From assembly GCF_000204055.1 (NCBI RefSeq), contig NW_006768766.1, positions 234,350-298,349 of the forward strand: a stretch of DNA of 64,000 nt, written 5' to 3'. A program made the position numbers and the translations under genes. The stretch's first letter is position 1; every line of letters starts with the position of its first letter. Source of the DNA: Melampsora larici-populina 98AG31 (lineage: Eukaryota; Basidiomycota; Pucciniomycetes; Pucciniales; Melampsoraceae). Below the pieces are notes generated by a model, which saw nothing but the letters and a program-made list of their open reading frames with translations, did not search any database and was not told the origin of the DNA. This document shows positions 1 through 12,679 of this stretch, in pieces.

Positions 1-706
1 GAGAGGTGGTGCTCTTATCAATTGATGAATTTGATTTGTATTCAGTATCTGATTTGGTTGCAGAATTGGAATATTGAGTGCTTTCAGGATCCGGTGCGAG
101 AGAGGGAGATTCCCCGCCTTGGCCAAGCCAATTAGCCATAAACATGTTATTTTTACCAATAGCCTTGTCTCTTGCAAGCTTGTAGTTATGCTTAGTTGAC
201 TGTGGAAGTGGACGTGGTTTAAGTTTTTTTGTAATTGGGTCCATCATTGGTCGTTTATAGTGTTTGAGATTGTGACCGGAATGGTGTTGACGTTTCCCAA
301 GTGTTGGCTTTGAAGGGCAAGGTTGGAGAAAAACCGGATATAACACACTCTGTATAAGCACTTGATCACATGCATCGTCATCGTCAGAGTCTCCAATGCC
401 ACCAACAATAAATTGTGTAATATCAGAAGGTTCTAATTCATCGTCTTCATCTTCATAAGTATGATGTATCTGAACCCAGTGTGTCTCAGCTTGATTTTCA
501 GGTGGAATTAGAGGTAGTGGATTCTCAAAAGGTTCCAAGGGGTCATCTTTGTCTTCTTGAGTAAGGTCTATTTGAAGTTGATGTTGTTTAGCTTGATCTT
601 TGGGTAATATTGGAGGTGATATTGGAGGTGATGCTTTGGAGTCCTCTTCTGCCTTGCGCTGGAGTTTCCATCGACGTTTTTGGGCTCGGGAAGCACGATT
701 AGCCAT
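1..706 (-). CDS. Unknown protein, 3' part cut off by window edge
   Basis: An open frame starts at ATG 704-706 and runs without a stop for 235 codons to the left edge, so it lacks its C-terminus here. The start is basic (MANRASRAQKRRWK), followed by a Pro- and acid-rich stretch and then a basic stretch rich in His, Lys and Pro. I recognise no domain. The composition and the repeat-poor, gene-poor setting would fit a lineage-specific or transposon-associated protein of rust fungi, but that is inference. A 235-codon frame in AT-rich DNA is unlikely by chance. An intron within it cannot be excluded. Confidence 0.45.
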   Translation of the reverse strand, partial: MANRASRAQKRRWKLQRKAEEDSKASPPISPPILPKDQAKQHQLQIDLTQEDKDDPLEPFENPLPLIPPENQAETHWVQIHHTYEDEDDELEPSDITQFIVGGIGDSDDDDACDQVLIQSVLYPVFLQPCPSKPTLGKRQHHSGHNLKHYKRPMMDPITKKLKPRPLPQSTKHNYKLARDKAIGKNNMFMANWLGQGGESPSLAPDPESTQYSNSATKSDTEYKSNSSIDKSTTS

Positions 707-1721
707 AATCAAAATGAATTTTTCAATTATTAGAGACTAACAGAGGTGAAAACTGGGAAAATTGTGAGACCTTGGTCCCTCTTGGGGACAAAACGGCCCT
801 AAAAAAGGCTGGAAAAATATGTGGCTATTTGGGCTGGGGCCGCTCTCTGTGTGTGGTTGAGCTTCTCCTTTACCAACTGTAGAATTGTCAAAATGATATT
901 TGCCAACCTTGACCACCCTAACATGATTGCTTGTTCTTCCGTGTGTTTGTCCTGAGGCACCTTTTTCAGTATCTTACCTTGGAAAGACTTTTGGGTCTTG
1001 TAACATTATTTCACACTCAGCATTCAATAAAATGGTGGTCAAGGGTGTCATCAAGCTTGAAACAGCTTGTCTTGCCTATACACATGATCAAGATTTTTTA
1101 GTACTGAGCATAAAGAGTTTTTTGAATTGATTGAGCTCCTTTCTTATCAATGTGAGTCATTCTCTTGATACTATGGCAAGGGATGCAACTCATTGAATTA
1201 AATTCTGGTAATATAGATTTCAGAAATCATTGGACCATAAAAGGATTGATTGTCATCCATCAATATGTAATAGCCAGAAACACCAATGCTTATCTCTGTC
1301 TACCATTCACCATCATCCTATGTCTCTTCAACACCATTTATGTCAGCCCTTGAAGTTTTGCAGAGCAAAAGCCAAAAAGACTCCAGAAGAATACACCAAT
1401 GGAGAAATAATGATAATTAATCAAATAACAATTGCATCTCCATGTCTAGTATCAAAGACAGAAAAGCCCCTTCCACTTCTTGTAATAACCTCACAACTTA
1501 CATCTGAGTATCAGAGACAAACAATTACATCTTCATGTCCAGTTTCAAAGACAGACAAGATATCTTTCATTCCTTATCATAAACTCACACCTTATGTCTA
1601 AAAGACAAAAGTATCAAAAACAAGTAATCATAATCATAATCATGAATCATGAAAATAAGCATACTTACACAGAGAACCAAGAATTACACCAAAGAATAAG
1701 TAAGCCTGAGACTCAAGCAAG

Positions 1722-1745
1722 AAACCTGGTATTTGTACCAGGTTT
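1722..1745. repeat. Perfect 10-bp inverted repeat (hairpin)
   Basis: AAACCTGGTA (1722-1731), loop TTTG, then TACCAGGTTT (1736-1745). The arms are exactly complementary. The function is unknown; it could be the end or core of a small eroded element. Confidence 0.6.
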
Positions 1746-1874
1746 TTGAAAGTGTAAAGATTAAACAATCAGCTTGCCAAAAGTGTAAACAGTCCAAACT
1801 TATCAAACATTGTAGAACCAGATTCATCTTGAGCCACAGGCTGACCCTTCACAGACTCAGAAAGACTAGCCATA

Positions 1875-1983
1875 ACCACAAGCTGGCCTACTGAGACCAG
1901 GAAGTACAAGTGCCAACCACAAGCTGACCTACCAAGACCAGGAAGTCCAAGTGGTAACCACAAGCACATGGCCTACCAAGAAC
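1875..1983. repeat. 41-bp tandem repeat, about 2.6 copies
   Basis: Units at 1875-1915 and 1916-1956 both begin ACCACAAGCTG and share the GACCAGGAAGT core. A third, partial and interrupted unit runs to about 1983. The two full units differ at only a few positions. Open frames read across this stretch are a by-product of the repeat. Confidence 0.7.
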
Positions 1984-3967
1984 AAAGAATATAAATGGAA
2001 TAAACCCTCCTTACTACAGAGATGACTCACCTTCTTTTCCCCTTCCAGTTCTTGACTATCCTAGAAGCCAACTGCTGTTTTCAGTTCCTCTTCCTAGAGT
2101 AAACACATGGCTAGAATCATCTTTGAAGGAAATGTCCAAAAAACCCTCTTTTTTAACTGACAAAAAGACTTAACCAATTCTTGACTTTGAAAAACCCCTA
2201 TTGTAGGTAATTCCTTGCTTTCCAGTCAATTCTATGGAAAAACTCCTCACTACTCCTAGAAATAGGGTACTTATTCCTTGGTCACATACCACTGGTTTTG
2301 CAATGTCTAGTTGACAGGAAGTTGACAGGATCCCTGTTGTTTTTCTCAAGCACAGGCTATCCTCAGGATACAATCCTTTGAAAATCACCTGGATTATCAT
2401 CTTACCATTCAATTCTGTAACTTTATAGTGAGTAGCAGTCCCACCACCATACTCCTCTCTTACAGTCCTTGGAAGATTTTGATGTGTGTTGTTCTTTCCC
2501 TTGCAGGTTAAGAGAACTGCATTGCTATAGATCTTACGGACACAGTAATACATTTGTCAGGACATGAAAGTAAGCAAACTAGACCAATTCCCTTGGTTTC
2601 TAATAGCCACCCTGACACTTTATGATGTCCCCCTTACATTCATCTGTACTGCAGTTAAATACAACAACCTGATAAAAAAATCACAAATCCTGTGATTGTA
2701 GAATGCTCAGAAGTCCATCACACCTTGAGCCTCAAGTCATGGTTCAATTGTTTATAAACCAGGTGCACATTTCATTTTCAACTCCAATTGGTATTTTGGC
2801 TTTTTGCTTGCTTATATCAAGAAGTTAGATTGGACAACTTGAGTTGATTGTTGTCAAGTAGATAAAGACTAGCACAAGAGAGGTGAAGATAAGCTGCCAT
2901 ACCCCAAACAAAGTATGATGTCCCACATCACTTAAGGAGGTGAATTTATAAGTGAGCATGCTGAAGGAGATTACACTGCCACAGTATCCCAGTCATTTAA
3001 TCATTGTCCACCAAATTATGACCTTTCTTTGAGGAATTGGCTATATGTCCAGAACATCTATGATCAATTAGACATCAAAACTGCATGGTATATGTCAACT
3101 TGTCTTTGGGATGAACAGTTTGGCCCACCTTTGCAAGCTTACAGTTGATTTCTCTTGATTAACAGCCTCACTCAGAATTGCCAGTGTCACAGGAGGTTGA
3201 TTGAGGGGTGCTGATGGATGTTTTTGTGGAGGTTACCATGCTAATTTGGACATTTGTCTTGTATATATTCCATGATTGTCTTTGATTCATAAATTAATGA
3301 GTTTTAAATCACTTGGGAAGTGGGCAAGCCATGCTTCTCAGGGTCCTGAGAGTCACAAACCAAAGTGCTAAATAGCATCACATGGGTGAATTGGCTAGGA
3401 TGGTTGTGTCCCTGGAACTAAATAATTTCCATGCCGCAGACATGAAAACTTATCCAGTGTGAGGGTATTCAATATTGAAAATGGAGTTGGAAATGGTGAA
3501 GTGGACTTTTGTTGATGCCAGAGTAGTTTTTGTAGTTTGTCTGTGTATTGTGTCCTATTTGGTAGGTTGAAATTGATGTACACAAGGCCAGCATGAATTG
3601 CAAGAGGTACATCAGGCCAGACAAAAGTCGTACACGCAGTGCTGTCTTTTCCAATGGATCATGAAATGCTGGAATCAATCTGACAGCCAAGTTAAGCTTG
3701 CCTAAGCGATGATTGGCATAGCAGTGTGACAGTAGGTATGATGGGAATATACCATATATGTACCCCCCCATCTCTAAACAAGACCACCTCTCGTCATCAT
3801 CACAAGAAATCGCACCTGTGGAAAATGTTCACTGGATCGGTTTTCGCGGAGAATCAGACGTAAGGGTTCTTCCTGAGATATTATCTTTGGGTATCGAATC
3901 TGGCGGTTCTTGACATGGCGTGATGCTCCATCAGGATATGAACTCTATTTGGAGATGATACAGACGT

Positions 3968-5126
3968 TCAAGAGACATATTTTGGCTCAATGACCTGAGT
4001 AATCTTCTTGCAGATCTGTCCGAGAATTTTCGAGCTGGGGACCTCGGCGTACCGCCGAATCAAGTCCCAATTGACATGCTGAGTTTCTTGTGTTTGTGAC
4101 ACGTCACTACCATCTCGAGGCTCTTTGTTTGGATCTGTCCACATCGCCTGATCCATCAACTTCATAAACTCCACGTCGATCGGAACCTTGCCGAGAAACG
4201 TCAGAGGAGCGGTGTCGGCGGAGGAACCATCTAGTTTTGCCTTGGCCGACACTTGAGCACAGAATGCTTCACCACCCCCACCACCAAATACATGTTGAAT
4301 CTCCTTACAATGGGGACATAGATATCCGCTCATGTTCTCGATCAGGCCGATAACCGTCAGACCAGTTTTACGTGCAAAGTCGAGTTCTTTGGACACGTCT
4401 GCTAGAGAGACTGCTTGCGGAGTAGTCACCAAGACGGAAGACAAGGTTGGTAGTCTTGCATTCGGTGAATCTGAGGACGAACGTGCGATGAGGGCGGGTG
4501 CCAGCTGTTCGAGTAGTGAGATGTGCTCGTCGGATGTACCTGCAAAAAGAATACGATCAATCAGTTTCTGATAATTGAAATTGGATTTGGCGACACATAA
4601 AGGCTCATCCTTTCTTGTCTCAAGACTAGCGAGGGAATGGTCAAAAGAGTAACCGACCGGGCGGTGTGTCCACGATCAACCAATCTAATTCGCCCCATTG
4701 TACGTCCACTAGAAACTGGCGAATCATTGCATTCTTCTTCGGCCCTCTCCATACAACGCTGTCTTGAGGATTCTTTAGCAGGAATCCAATACTCATGCAT
4801 TTCAGGAGACCATCCGAGGCAACCGCATCCTCGTTGTTGGCTTGTAGATCCTTGGCAAGATCGACTTGAACGGGAATCCATCCATCGTTGGATTGAAAGA
4901 CTGACCGACCCTGGAGTCCCAGCATGCGAGGAATGGATGGCCCAGTGAGATCGATATCCAGAAGTCCGACACGTACACCAGGCCGCGAGTGCAATAAAGA
5001 AAGTGCGATTTGTACTGAGACTGATGACTTTCCAACTCCACCTTTGCCGGAGAGGACAAGTAGGATATGTCGAATGTTTGTCAGCCTTCGACTCAGAGCT
5101 GCATCAGGTGTAGGTCCGGCTTCCAT
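3968..5126 (-). CDS. CFD1: Cytosolic Fe-S cluster assembly scaffold ATPase Cfd1/Nubp2
   Basis: Two exons (4658-5126 and 3968-4539; intron 4540-4657) give 346 aa. The product is a MRP/NBP35-family P-loop ATPase that, with Nbp35, forms the scaffold on which cytosolic and nuclear 4Fe-4S clusters are built. Visible hallmarks are the deviant Walker A ([10 protein letters not shown], about residues 26-35), the switch segment [10 protein letters not shown], the IVDTPPGTSDEH motif split exactly by the intron, the [12 protein letters not shown] block, and the CPHC pair that binds the bridging cluster. It lacks the N-terminal four-Cys motif of Nbp35, which favours Cfd1. It is longer than yeast Cfd1 because of a low-complexity insert after the CPHC region and a longer tail. 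The start is the first ATG upstream of the P-loop. The frame stays open for about 55 codons upstream but has no ATG there. Confidence 0.93.
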
Positions 5127-7530
5127 TTGGATCTGCTGAGGGGCACTCTGAAGATGGTTGAGGATTGATTGGCGAACAAATTGAGTCCAAAAAACATTAA
5201 GTGAACAATGAAGCTCATCGCTGTCACGAAGATTGTATTTATTGTGCCTTCAAAAATTCTGCGGGCGAAACCGGGGTGTAATTAATGATACTACACAGAC
5301 GCCCCGAGGCGGACTCGAGGTAGGAGTCCGTCTCGGGTCTGATACATCATCTTCTGACGCTGACTTTTAGCCCCGCTGTGGCCAATCAAATTTACCACTG
5401 TACTGCATCAAGGCCTCCATCTCACTTTGATGCTTTGTGATTCTCTTTGGCAGCTATGCTTGTGCAGATATATTGAATGTTCTGATTAACTTTCAAGAAA
5501 GCATTGTGTAACAAAGGGGTGGGTTGAACCTAAAGTGTGCCTGTAGAGCCCAACCTGATGAGAAATAACATTTTAAAAAACTCCTTATGACAGACAAAGC
5601 TACACCTGAAATGCTTCTGGCATACACCCCGAGGTTCAACTGCCAGCTTGGCATATATATCTTTTCTCAAGAACAAATTTCAGAGACCCAGATTACCCAG
5701 AGGTGGCTCAATGACCCATACAGATAAGCCTCAGACTGCTTCGAAAGACTTGCAACAAGCACAAGATGTTTTCCTCATAACCTATCATACCACAAATGTA
5801 CATGAAAATATAGCATGATTTTTCTTCAATTCCAGAAGAATAGGTAACAAAAGTGGTGAGTACTGTATACAAGATATCATGGACAACTGATGAAGAAATC
5901 AAATTAGCACTAGTACTTTCTTGGTGAGGGAAATGAAGGGTTTATGGGGAAAGTCTAAAAACATGAGGAAATAAAGAAGGAGAACTGCAGTCACAGGAGT
6001 CGGACAGTAGCACAAGAATGTCTATTTATGATTCATTTTATATGGATGAACAAGCTACTTAATCAAGGAGACAGTGTATTTCTTGTTACATGTAGCTTGA
6101 GAGCCTCCCTTGAAGCCATTTCAGATATTTCATCCCCCCAAACCCTAAGATTCAGCAAATAACAAGTACTCAAAAGAGCCTTAGTCTACAAACACTTCTC
6201 CTCCTGCTTCTTTCTACCAGAAGGTTCCTTCAACTTATCTCTCCAGGACTTGTACCAGATTGCTCAATACCTTTGCCGTTTCCATGTAATAAAGACAACC
6301 CTCTGAAGAGAAATACAAGACCCTTGTTGATTATCCTTGCTGTTTTTGTAAGAGGTCTCAGTGCAATGCAAGGCAATTAGTGAGAGGCAAAATCACCATT
6401 GGAAAGGGAGATGACTCAAGGGGGTGTGCTGAACAAAAGCAAGAGAGGTCCATTAACAATTTCTTATTGAGCCAACTACCAGTTGCCAGGCCAGGCATGT
6501 AAACTTCCAACAGCAGAGTTCTGCTTCTCATGACCAGATACTCAGAGCCAGAAGGGTTTCAGAGACCCCAGAACAGTTGAACTTGAGGGTTGGGGGAAGC
6601 CACACACTTACAAGATGTCATATGTTAAAATATATACAGCAAAGGATGTGATTGTTTGTTGTAGTGGCCAAGACCCCTCTGCAATTTTGTTTGATCTCTT
6701 GATATGCAGATACAGTGGCAGTGAATGACATTTGATAAACTTGGTACCTCAATCATGTGGCAATCTTTACATGGTACAAAGCGTGTAGGGCCATTCTCAA
6801 AGCTTATGAGGAAGGGGTTTGTTCAATGACACAGGAATGCTGTTCATGGCACAGCTGGATAAGATGTTTTCTTCAAAGAAACCCTTTTCATACTCTGTAC
6901 TTTACCCAATGATGTGTTCAGCTACCGAGGGCTCTTCAATCATTCTTGAATTGCCAATTGCATGTGAGTAGGTGTACTCGAGTGTTACCTTCGTCCTATC
7001 AAGCGAGCTACCTACACGTCAAGTGAGATTTGTTGGGTACTTTCCCTGATTGGATCTTCGGGAATACAACCAATGTATCCTGCCAGTGCTGAGGATGTGG
7101 TGTTGAGAATTGTATGACGCTGCAATGAATTTTTGATAATTTACTGCAAAAATTTCGATTGGCTGAGTCTGAGTATCAGTTTGAATGTGAGACTCTCAAA
7201 ATTTCAATCGGGCTGTCTTTTCTTTTCTTTCTTTTTTTTGATTTTTCTCTTTGAAGTCGATCGAAAGCCAAGTTCTTTGACTTCACCTTGGCTACCTACG
7301 TTGTTTGTACTCATCGCCGCCTCCCGTCTCCACGGGTTGGTTTGCTCTCCTCTTCGGTCGTCTCCTCAGCCTATTTCTCATTCAAGCGGCCGATCATCTC
7401 CTCACTAATGTCCAAACGTAATCTTTCATCTACTTCGCTTCTCAATCAAGCTACTCAATCACCTCCTTCGAATCATCGACTCAGTTCACCACTACCACCT
7501 TCCTCATTTCTTCCGACTCACCTAAAAAAT
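5127..7530. other. Divergent intergenic region CFD1 / DExH helicase
   Basis: 2.4 kb between two divergent genes, so it should contain both promoters. Apart from the GC-rich hairpin I see no coding signal and no clear TATA element. A pyrimidine-rich stretch at about 7215-7250 precedes the helicase start, as is common for fungal leaders. Confidence 0.4.
5302..5337. repeat. GC-rich hairpin with one mismatch
   Basis: CCCGAGGCGGACTC (5303-5316) pairs with GAGTCCGTCTCGGG (5324-5337) across a 7-nt loop, with one G-T type mismatch. It stands out in AT-rich DNA and lies about 180 bp upstream of the CFD1 start codon. It could be a small element end or a structured promoter or 5'UTR segment. Confidence 0.6.
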
Positions 7531-10500
7531 ATGGCCGATCAATCTAATTGGCGTGCGGGTCCCTCCTCGGATAATCTTAGACCATCTTCAAATTTGGGTG
7601 TCGATCAAAACCGTTACCAGCCCAATTCCAGGCGAGGAGCAGGCCGCTCACGAGGTGCTCGCGCTCATCCTCATCCATCTCGCTCACTACGACCCAATCT
7701 CCCGGTCCGTGAAGCTCCGCTCTGCAATTCAGAATACGTCCATTCTCTTTGGTCTGGCTCTTCTGCTCCACGTAAACAGTGGCTTTCAAACCCAAAAGGT
7801 GTCATCAATAATTTTATTCAAGCGCGTACTCAGGAGCCACCTAATTATGTTGCCGAGCAGGTCATGGTTCCCGGCTCTACCGTACCAGTTTTCAGGCAAG
7901 AATTTCTCATTCTTTCCTTCAAAATTCATTCATTGGTGTACATTCAGTCTGACATATCGTTCCTTACCTAATATCACGATCCGTCTCTCGAATTCAATTG
8001 GCGATACACTTCAAAGAGTCACTGTTGTAGCTGATACCGGCACCAATATTATTGGAACTGGCGATGACCCATCTAAAAAGGAAGCGGAAAAACTAGCGGC
8101 CCTCTCTGCCTGTTTTCAACTTGGCTCTCAAAATCTCTTTGATAACAACAACCTTCCTATCGATCCGGTTTCGACTCGTACTTCTTCTCACGCTCTTTCG
8201 GATGGAACCGCTCTTACGTTAGATAAAGCTAGAGCTTATATGGATTTCTATTGTCGCAAGTTTCGTTTCGGAAAACCTGATATCACCTACGAAAACTTAC
8301 GAAACCCTAAAGGACGCGAATCTTGGTCCGCCACCCTGTTTGTGAGTGGAAGACGGATCGGAATGGGGGTGTCTCGTGCTAAGAAGGATGCTTCCAATGA
8401 AGCTTATAAAGACACGGTAGTCTACTTATCCGAATGCGACCCTGAACTTTGGGCAGAATTTCAATCTAGCAGTGAAGCTCAGAATGCACATGTTGGCACG
8501 GTACCGGACGTTGTCTTCAGACTGAGTAACGAGATGGATGATGATCTTCGTGATCTAGTTAGATCCTCAAGAGAAAGCGAACTATATCGTCGCGCCAAAG
8601 TCATGTTGGAAAGTGCTCGTGGTTCACGCTTATTGGTGGAACAAACTCTTGTACGGTCAAATACACGACGTTCAAACCCTTCACTGTCAGATAAGGCACG
8701 GCAGGACGCTCTGACGGCTAAATCCGAGGTGCTTTCAGATCGTCTAGGTCAGTATCAAACGGATGACAAACGCCACGTAGTGGCCTTACGCGAACAGCGG
8801 ACTGCTCTTCCTGTTACGGCCCATGCTTCTTTGGTACTTTCTGCACTAGCCACCAACCCTGTCACGATCTTGATGGCAGCGACGGGTTCAGGAAAAACTA
8901 CACAAGTCCCTCAGCTCATTTTGGATTCAGCTACGATGCGAGGCAATGGCGCAAAGTGTAATATAATCTGTACCCAGCCCCGCCGAATTGCTGCCATCAG
9001 TGTTGCACAAAGGGTAGCAAATGAGAGAAATGAGCAATTAGGTGAATCGGTTGGTTATCAAGTACGATTCGAAGCTAAACCTCCGACGCCCGATGGGAGT
9101 ATACTTTTTTGCACCACTGGAGTCTTCCTCAGACGATTACAAAATGACATGGAGAGCGCTGATGGAGCTTTCCTGGACCCGATCACTCATGTCGTCGTCG
9201 ATGAGGTTCATGAGCGTGATATCGATACCGATTTACTGCTGTTTTGTCTTCGCAAAGTCCTGAAAGACCGAAAAGAAAAGGGCAAACCAGAAATCAAAGT
9301 TCTATTGATGTGTGTCCACTCATTTTCTACCTGAACGATGTCTCATTCAGCTTTGAGAACTAATGAGCTCTATTTCTACCCCAGGTCTGCCACAGTCGAT
9401 CCTTCGTTGTTTGAGAAGTACTTTGCTGATTCGAAGACGGAGAAGCTGGCTCCTGTTATATCTGTTCCTGGTCGCTCGTTTCCTGTTGAAAAACACTACC
9501 TTGAAGAACTGAACGGTCAACTAGTCAAACTCGCGCTTCCCCAAAACCGAGGTGGCTGGGTATGGAACGACGAAAAAGTTCGTAAATACATGCACCGCGA
9601 ACTACAGGAACCCTTAGACATAGATCCACACAGCGGAAAAGTTCAACGTGATAGTGATGACCTCGAGATGCCTTATGCACTGATTGCTTTGGTCGTAGCG
9701 TGGGTTTTGTCAAAATCGACAGATGGACATGTTCTCGTTTTCTTGCCTGGTTGGGATGAAATCAAAGGAGTTCAGAATATCTTGTTAGATAATGTTCAAT
9801 TCCCTCTACTCGGCTTGAACTTCAATGACTCCAGTCGTTTCGAAGTACACGTCTTACACTCTGCTATTCCTGTGGTCGATCAACAAAAAGTCTTCACACC
9901 ACCAAGTGAAGGTGTCCGGAGAATTATACTTTCCACCAACATTGCCGAAACGTCTGTCACGATTCCCGATGTGGTATTTGTGGTCGGTAAGTATGTTTCT
10001 TTCTCTTCACTCTCCAAGACTTTCACTGATTTGTTTGTTGCGCATCTTGATAGACACTGGAAAAATCAAAGAAAAACGATTTGACCCTGAGCGACATCTT
10101 TCATCGCTTGTGACAGCTTGGGTAGGCACTTCTAATCTCAATCAGCGTGCCGGAAGAGCTGGACGTCACAGAGCGGGAGACTACTACGGCCTATTAAGTC
10201 GCAGGAGATATGAAGCTCTCAATATTCATTCGACCGTCGAGATGAAGAGGACAGACTTGAGTAATTTGGTAATGCATGTAAAGGCATTGAATTTTCCTAA
10301 TATGGAAGCTGAAGATGTATTGGATCAAACAATCGAGCCTCCTGAAAGAGAACGAGTATCTGCAGCCATGTCCCACCTTCAAACCATTGGCGCATTGGAC
10401 AGATTTAAAGATCTTACTGCTCTTGGTCGAGTTTTGCTTCAACTTCCGGTGGAAGCTCAAATAGGAAAACTATTATTGCTAGGCTCATTCTTCAAATGTC

Positions 10501-11920
10501 TTGAACCGGCTCTCAATCTTGCTGCTATCTTAACCAACAGAGATCCTTTCCTCTCCCCACCATCAGCCAAGACAGAGGCCGATCGAATCAAATCATCTTG
10601 GGCTCCCTTTGCCTTTCGATCAGATCCTCTAGCCTGTTTAGCTGCTTTCACGGCATGGTCTCAGTTTCAAGATAGAAATGAAACTCAGCGTGCCTATCGA
10701 TTTGCTAATGAGAACTTTTTATCGAAACCCACCTTGGGCCAAATTTCACAAGTCAAAACTCACTTGCTTTCTTCATTACGACGTGCTGGTGTGCTCGCCA
10801 TTAGTGGAGGTGGTGAATCCAATAATCGACACCGACACCAGGTTGGTATACCTCCGCAATTAAATAAAAATTCGGATAGCTTGCCATTGCTGGCTGCTTT
10901 GATTGCAGTGGCTGTCGCGCCGAACTTTGCGGTCAGAAAGAGCACCAAAGTCATGGCCACAGAAAAGGATCGGGTGCGTGTTTCTTTTTGCTCTGGGAGA
11001 TTTTGACAAGCTGATCCTGAACATGATTTCTTTGAACTAACAAAACCTTGTAGACGTGTTTCATCAACCTCTCGAGTGTAAACTCTCATAAGAAAGAAGC
11101 AGCAGCAGCGGATGATATTCCGCTACAAAATGAACGCCAACTCTTTGCCTTTGGTGAAAAAAGTTTATCACTTCCTCGACCAGGCGAGAAGGGACAAGGT
11201 CAAATGTCATTGAGGTCAACAACCAGACTTGACCCACTTGGTTACATGCTCTTCGGAGCCCGTCGACTGCAGGCTTATCCACGAGGACTTCAATGTGATG
11301 GTTGGCTTCCGATAACTGGCAATGAAGGTGCACTGGATGATGTTGAAAGGCTAAAGGAGGTACTTGATGCGTCACTCTTACGAGTTTTCGACGGTCTACA
11401 AGCTCAAATCTTTCGCAAACATCAACCCAAGATCGTCCACCAAACTATTGCTAAAAATTCAGCGCGTAATGTGGCACCCAATCCTGATTCAGCTGCTAAC
11501 AGTGTTTCAGATGAGGTAGGAGAAGACGAAGAGGAAGATAAACCTGAAGAAGAAGTCCCACCACCAGAAGTAAAAGAGCTAACTTCAGATGAGATTAAAG
11601 ATTTAGAAAAATTGACTGAAGGGGTTGTCTCACTCCTCAATCGATACTCAGAGGAACGATTAGCAGCTGATTCTTCACGTGCACCTAGTCGACCTGACAG
11701 TCGAGCTAACTTTAATAATTATCAATCTGGAAGTAATCATTCTACTAGACCTCCTAGTCGATTAACAGAAAGGATCGGACCACCAAATCATTCTACTGGT
11801 GTACCTTCTGCACTTGCACCTGGTGGTATGATGAGAGCTTGGGGTAACACTCCTGGACCATCTCACAGTGGCACGCCGGGCATCAGTCGTGCAAACAGTC
11901 AAGTAGGAAGTTGGAGATGA
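7531..11920 (+). CDS. DExH-box RNA helicase, DHX9/DHX36-like, with dsRNA-binding domains
   Basis: Five exons (7531-7895, 8017-9309, 9385-9986, 10054-10973, 11054-11920) give 1348 aa. Order of domains: basic N-terminus; two dsRBD-like segments at about 100-150 and 180-260, the first interrupted by an intron; a superfamily-2 helicase core with Walker A (GSGKTTQ, about 412), the DEVH box (about 517), SAT, STNIAETSVTIPDV and [10 protein letters not shown]2 and OB-fold regions; and a disordered acidic then Ser/Pro-rich tail. This order is that of metazoan RNA helicase A (DHX9) and of fungal relatives of DHX36, which unwind RNA duplexes and quadruplexes using ATP. The ATG at 7531 has A at -3 and is preferred; an in-frame ATG at 7408 would add 41 residues. 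The first intron uses a GC donor. Confidence 0.9.
7896..8016 (+). other. GC-AG intron inside the first dsRBD
   Basis: The exon ends TTCAG and the intron starts GCAAGA, which matches the usual GC-donor consensus AG|GCAAG. It ends AAAG. Only this junction restores the dsRBD frame (PVFR then VTVVADTG), giving a 121-bp intron. A branch-like CTAAT lies about 50 bp before the acceptor. Confidence 0.75.
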
Positions 11921-12679
11921 TTGAAAGGGAACTTTCTTTCTTTTTAGCTGACACCTAAGATTCAACTTTTAGCTTTTGTTGACTTTAAAAGGAATTCACA
12001 AATCATGGATTTCGAAAACAGTCTAAGAGTTCCGATGTTTTTTTCGATACTCGACATTTGTTTTTCCCTTTTTTTGTTGATAATTTTTTCTTTCGCAGCA
12101 TATGATTCCTAATGAATAATAGATAGATATGATTCAATTCACCGTGTAATCTTTACCTCTTTTTTCGTGTTTTTTTTCAATTCTAAAATATTGATATCAT
12201 CATGATGGCCTTTATCCACCGAACGAGATGCAACAGAGCTAAACTTATACATAAATACAACTCTGCAAGTGAGGGAAGCCAAACCGATTTCAACTTGAAT
12301 AAAGTAATAATGAGTCATCATGACTCATGAGTCCTCATCCGAGGCAAATTCCCGATGACTAGGATGCGGTTGGATTCATTTTTTCCATTACCTCTGAACG
12401 TCAATAAAGTATAAACTGGTCTACTTTCACCGTCAACATGGTGCCCTTGAGTAAAACATAACGTCAGAAGATCAGCCCTGCCGTCTCTACGTCATTAACC
12501 AGATTCATGTACCAGGTTCACATTTGTACCAAGCCTATTTCTATTTCGAATTTTGTTTCAATTTTAGGAAGCTTGGAACACTGATTATGGAAAGGATGAG
12601 ATGCAAATAAATAAAAAAGTGGAAATTCAACTTATCATTGAGATGTTTTTAATAATCCGGGTGAAGATGACATAAGAAC
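11921..12679. other. Convergent 3' intergenic region
   Basis: Lies between the 3' ends of the helicase (+) and the START-like gene (-). It is T-rich after the helicase stop, consistent with 3'UTR and cleavage signals. A 19-bp palindrome, ATGAGTCA-TCA-TGACTCAT, lies at 12310-12328; its arms match the AP-1/Gcn4 type core TGACTCA, but its position between 3' ends gives no evidence of a regulatory role. Confidence 0.4.

Larger units (their letters stand above)
707..3967. other. Intergenic, AT-rich, no supportable gene
   Basis: About 3.3 kb between the truncated gene and CFD1. It holds only short open frames; the longest, a 127-codon ATG frame on the minus strand at 2170-2553, has no recognisable motif. 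A hairpin and a 41-bp tandem repeat are listed separately. Most of it looks like eroded mobile-element or unconstrained DNA. Confidence 0.5.

Noticed and set aside
5127..5260. Frame open upstream of the CFD1 start that could extend the protein N-terminus
   Set aside because: No ATG lies in that frame before a stop, and the P-loop follows the chosen ATG at the normal distance.
7133..7408. 91-codon plus-strand frame just upstream of the DExH helicase
   Set aside because: Lies in the pyrimidine-rich leader, has no motif, and overlaps the region expected to be 5'UTR.
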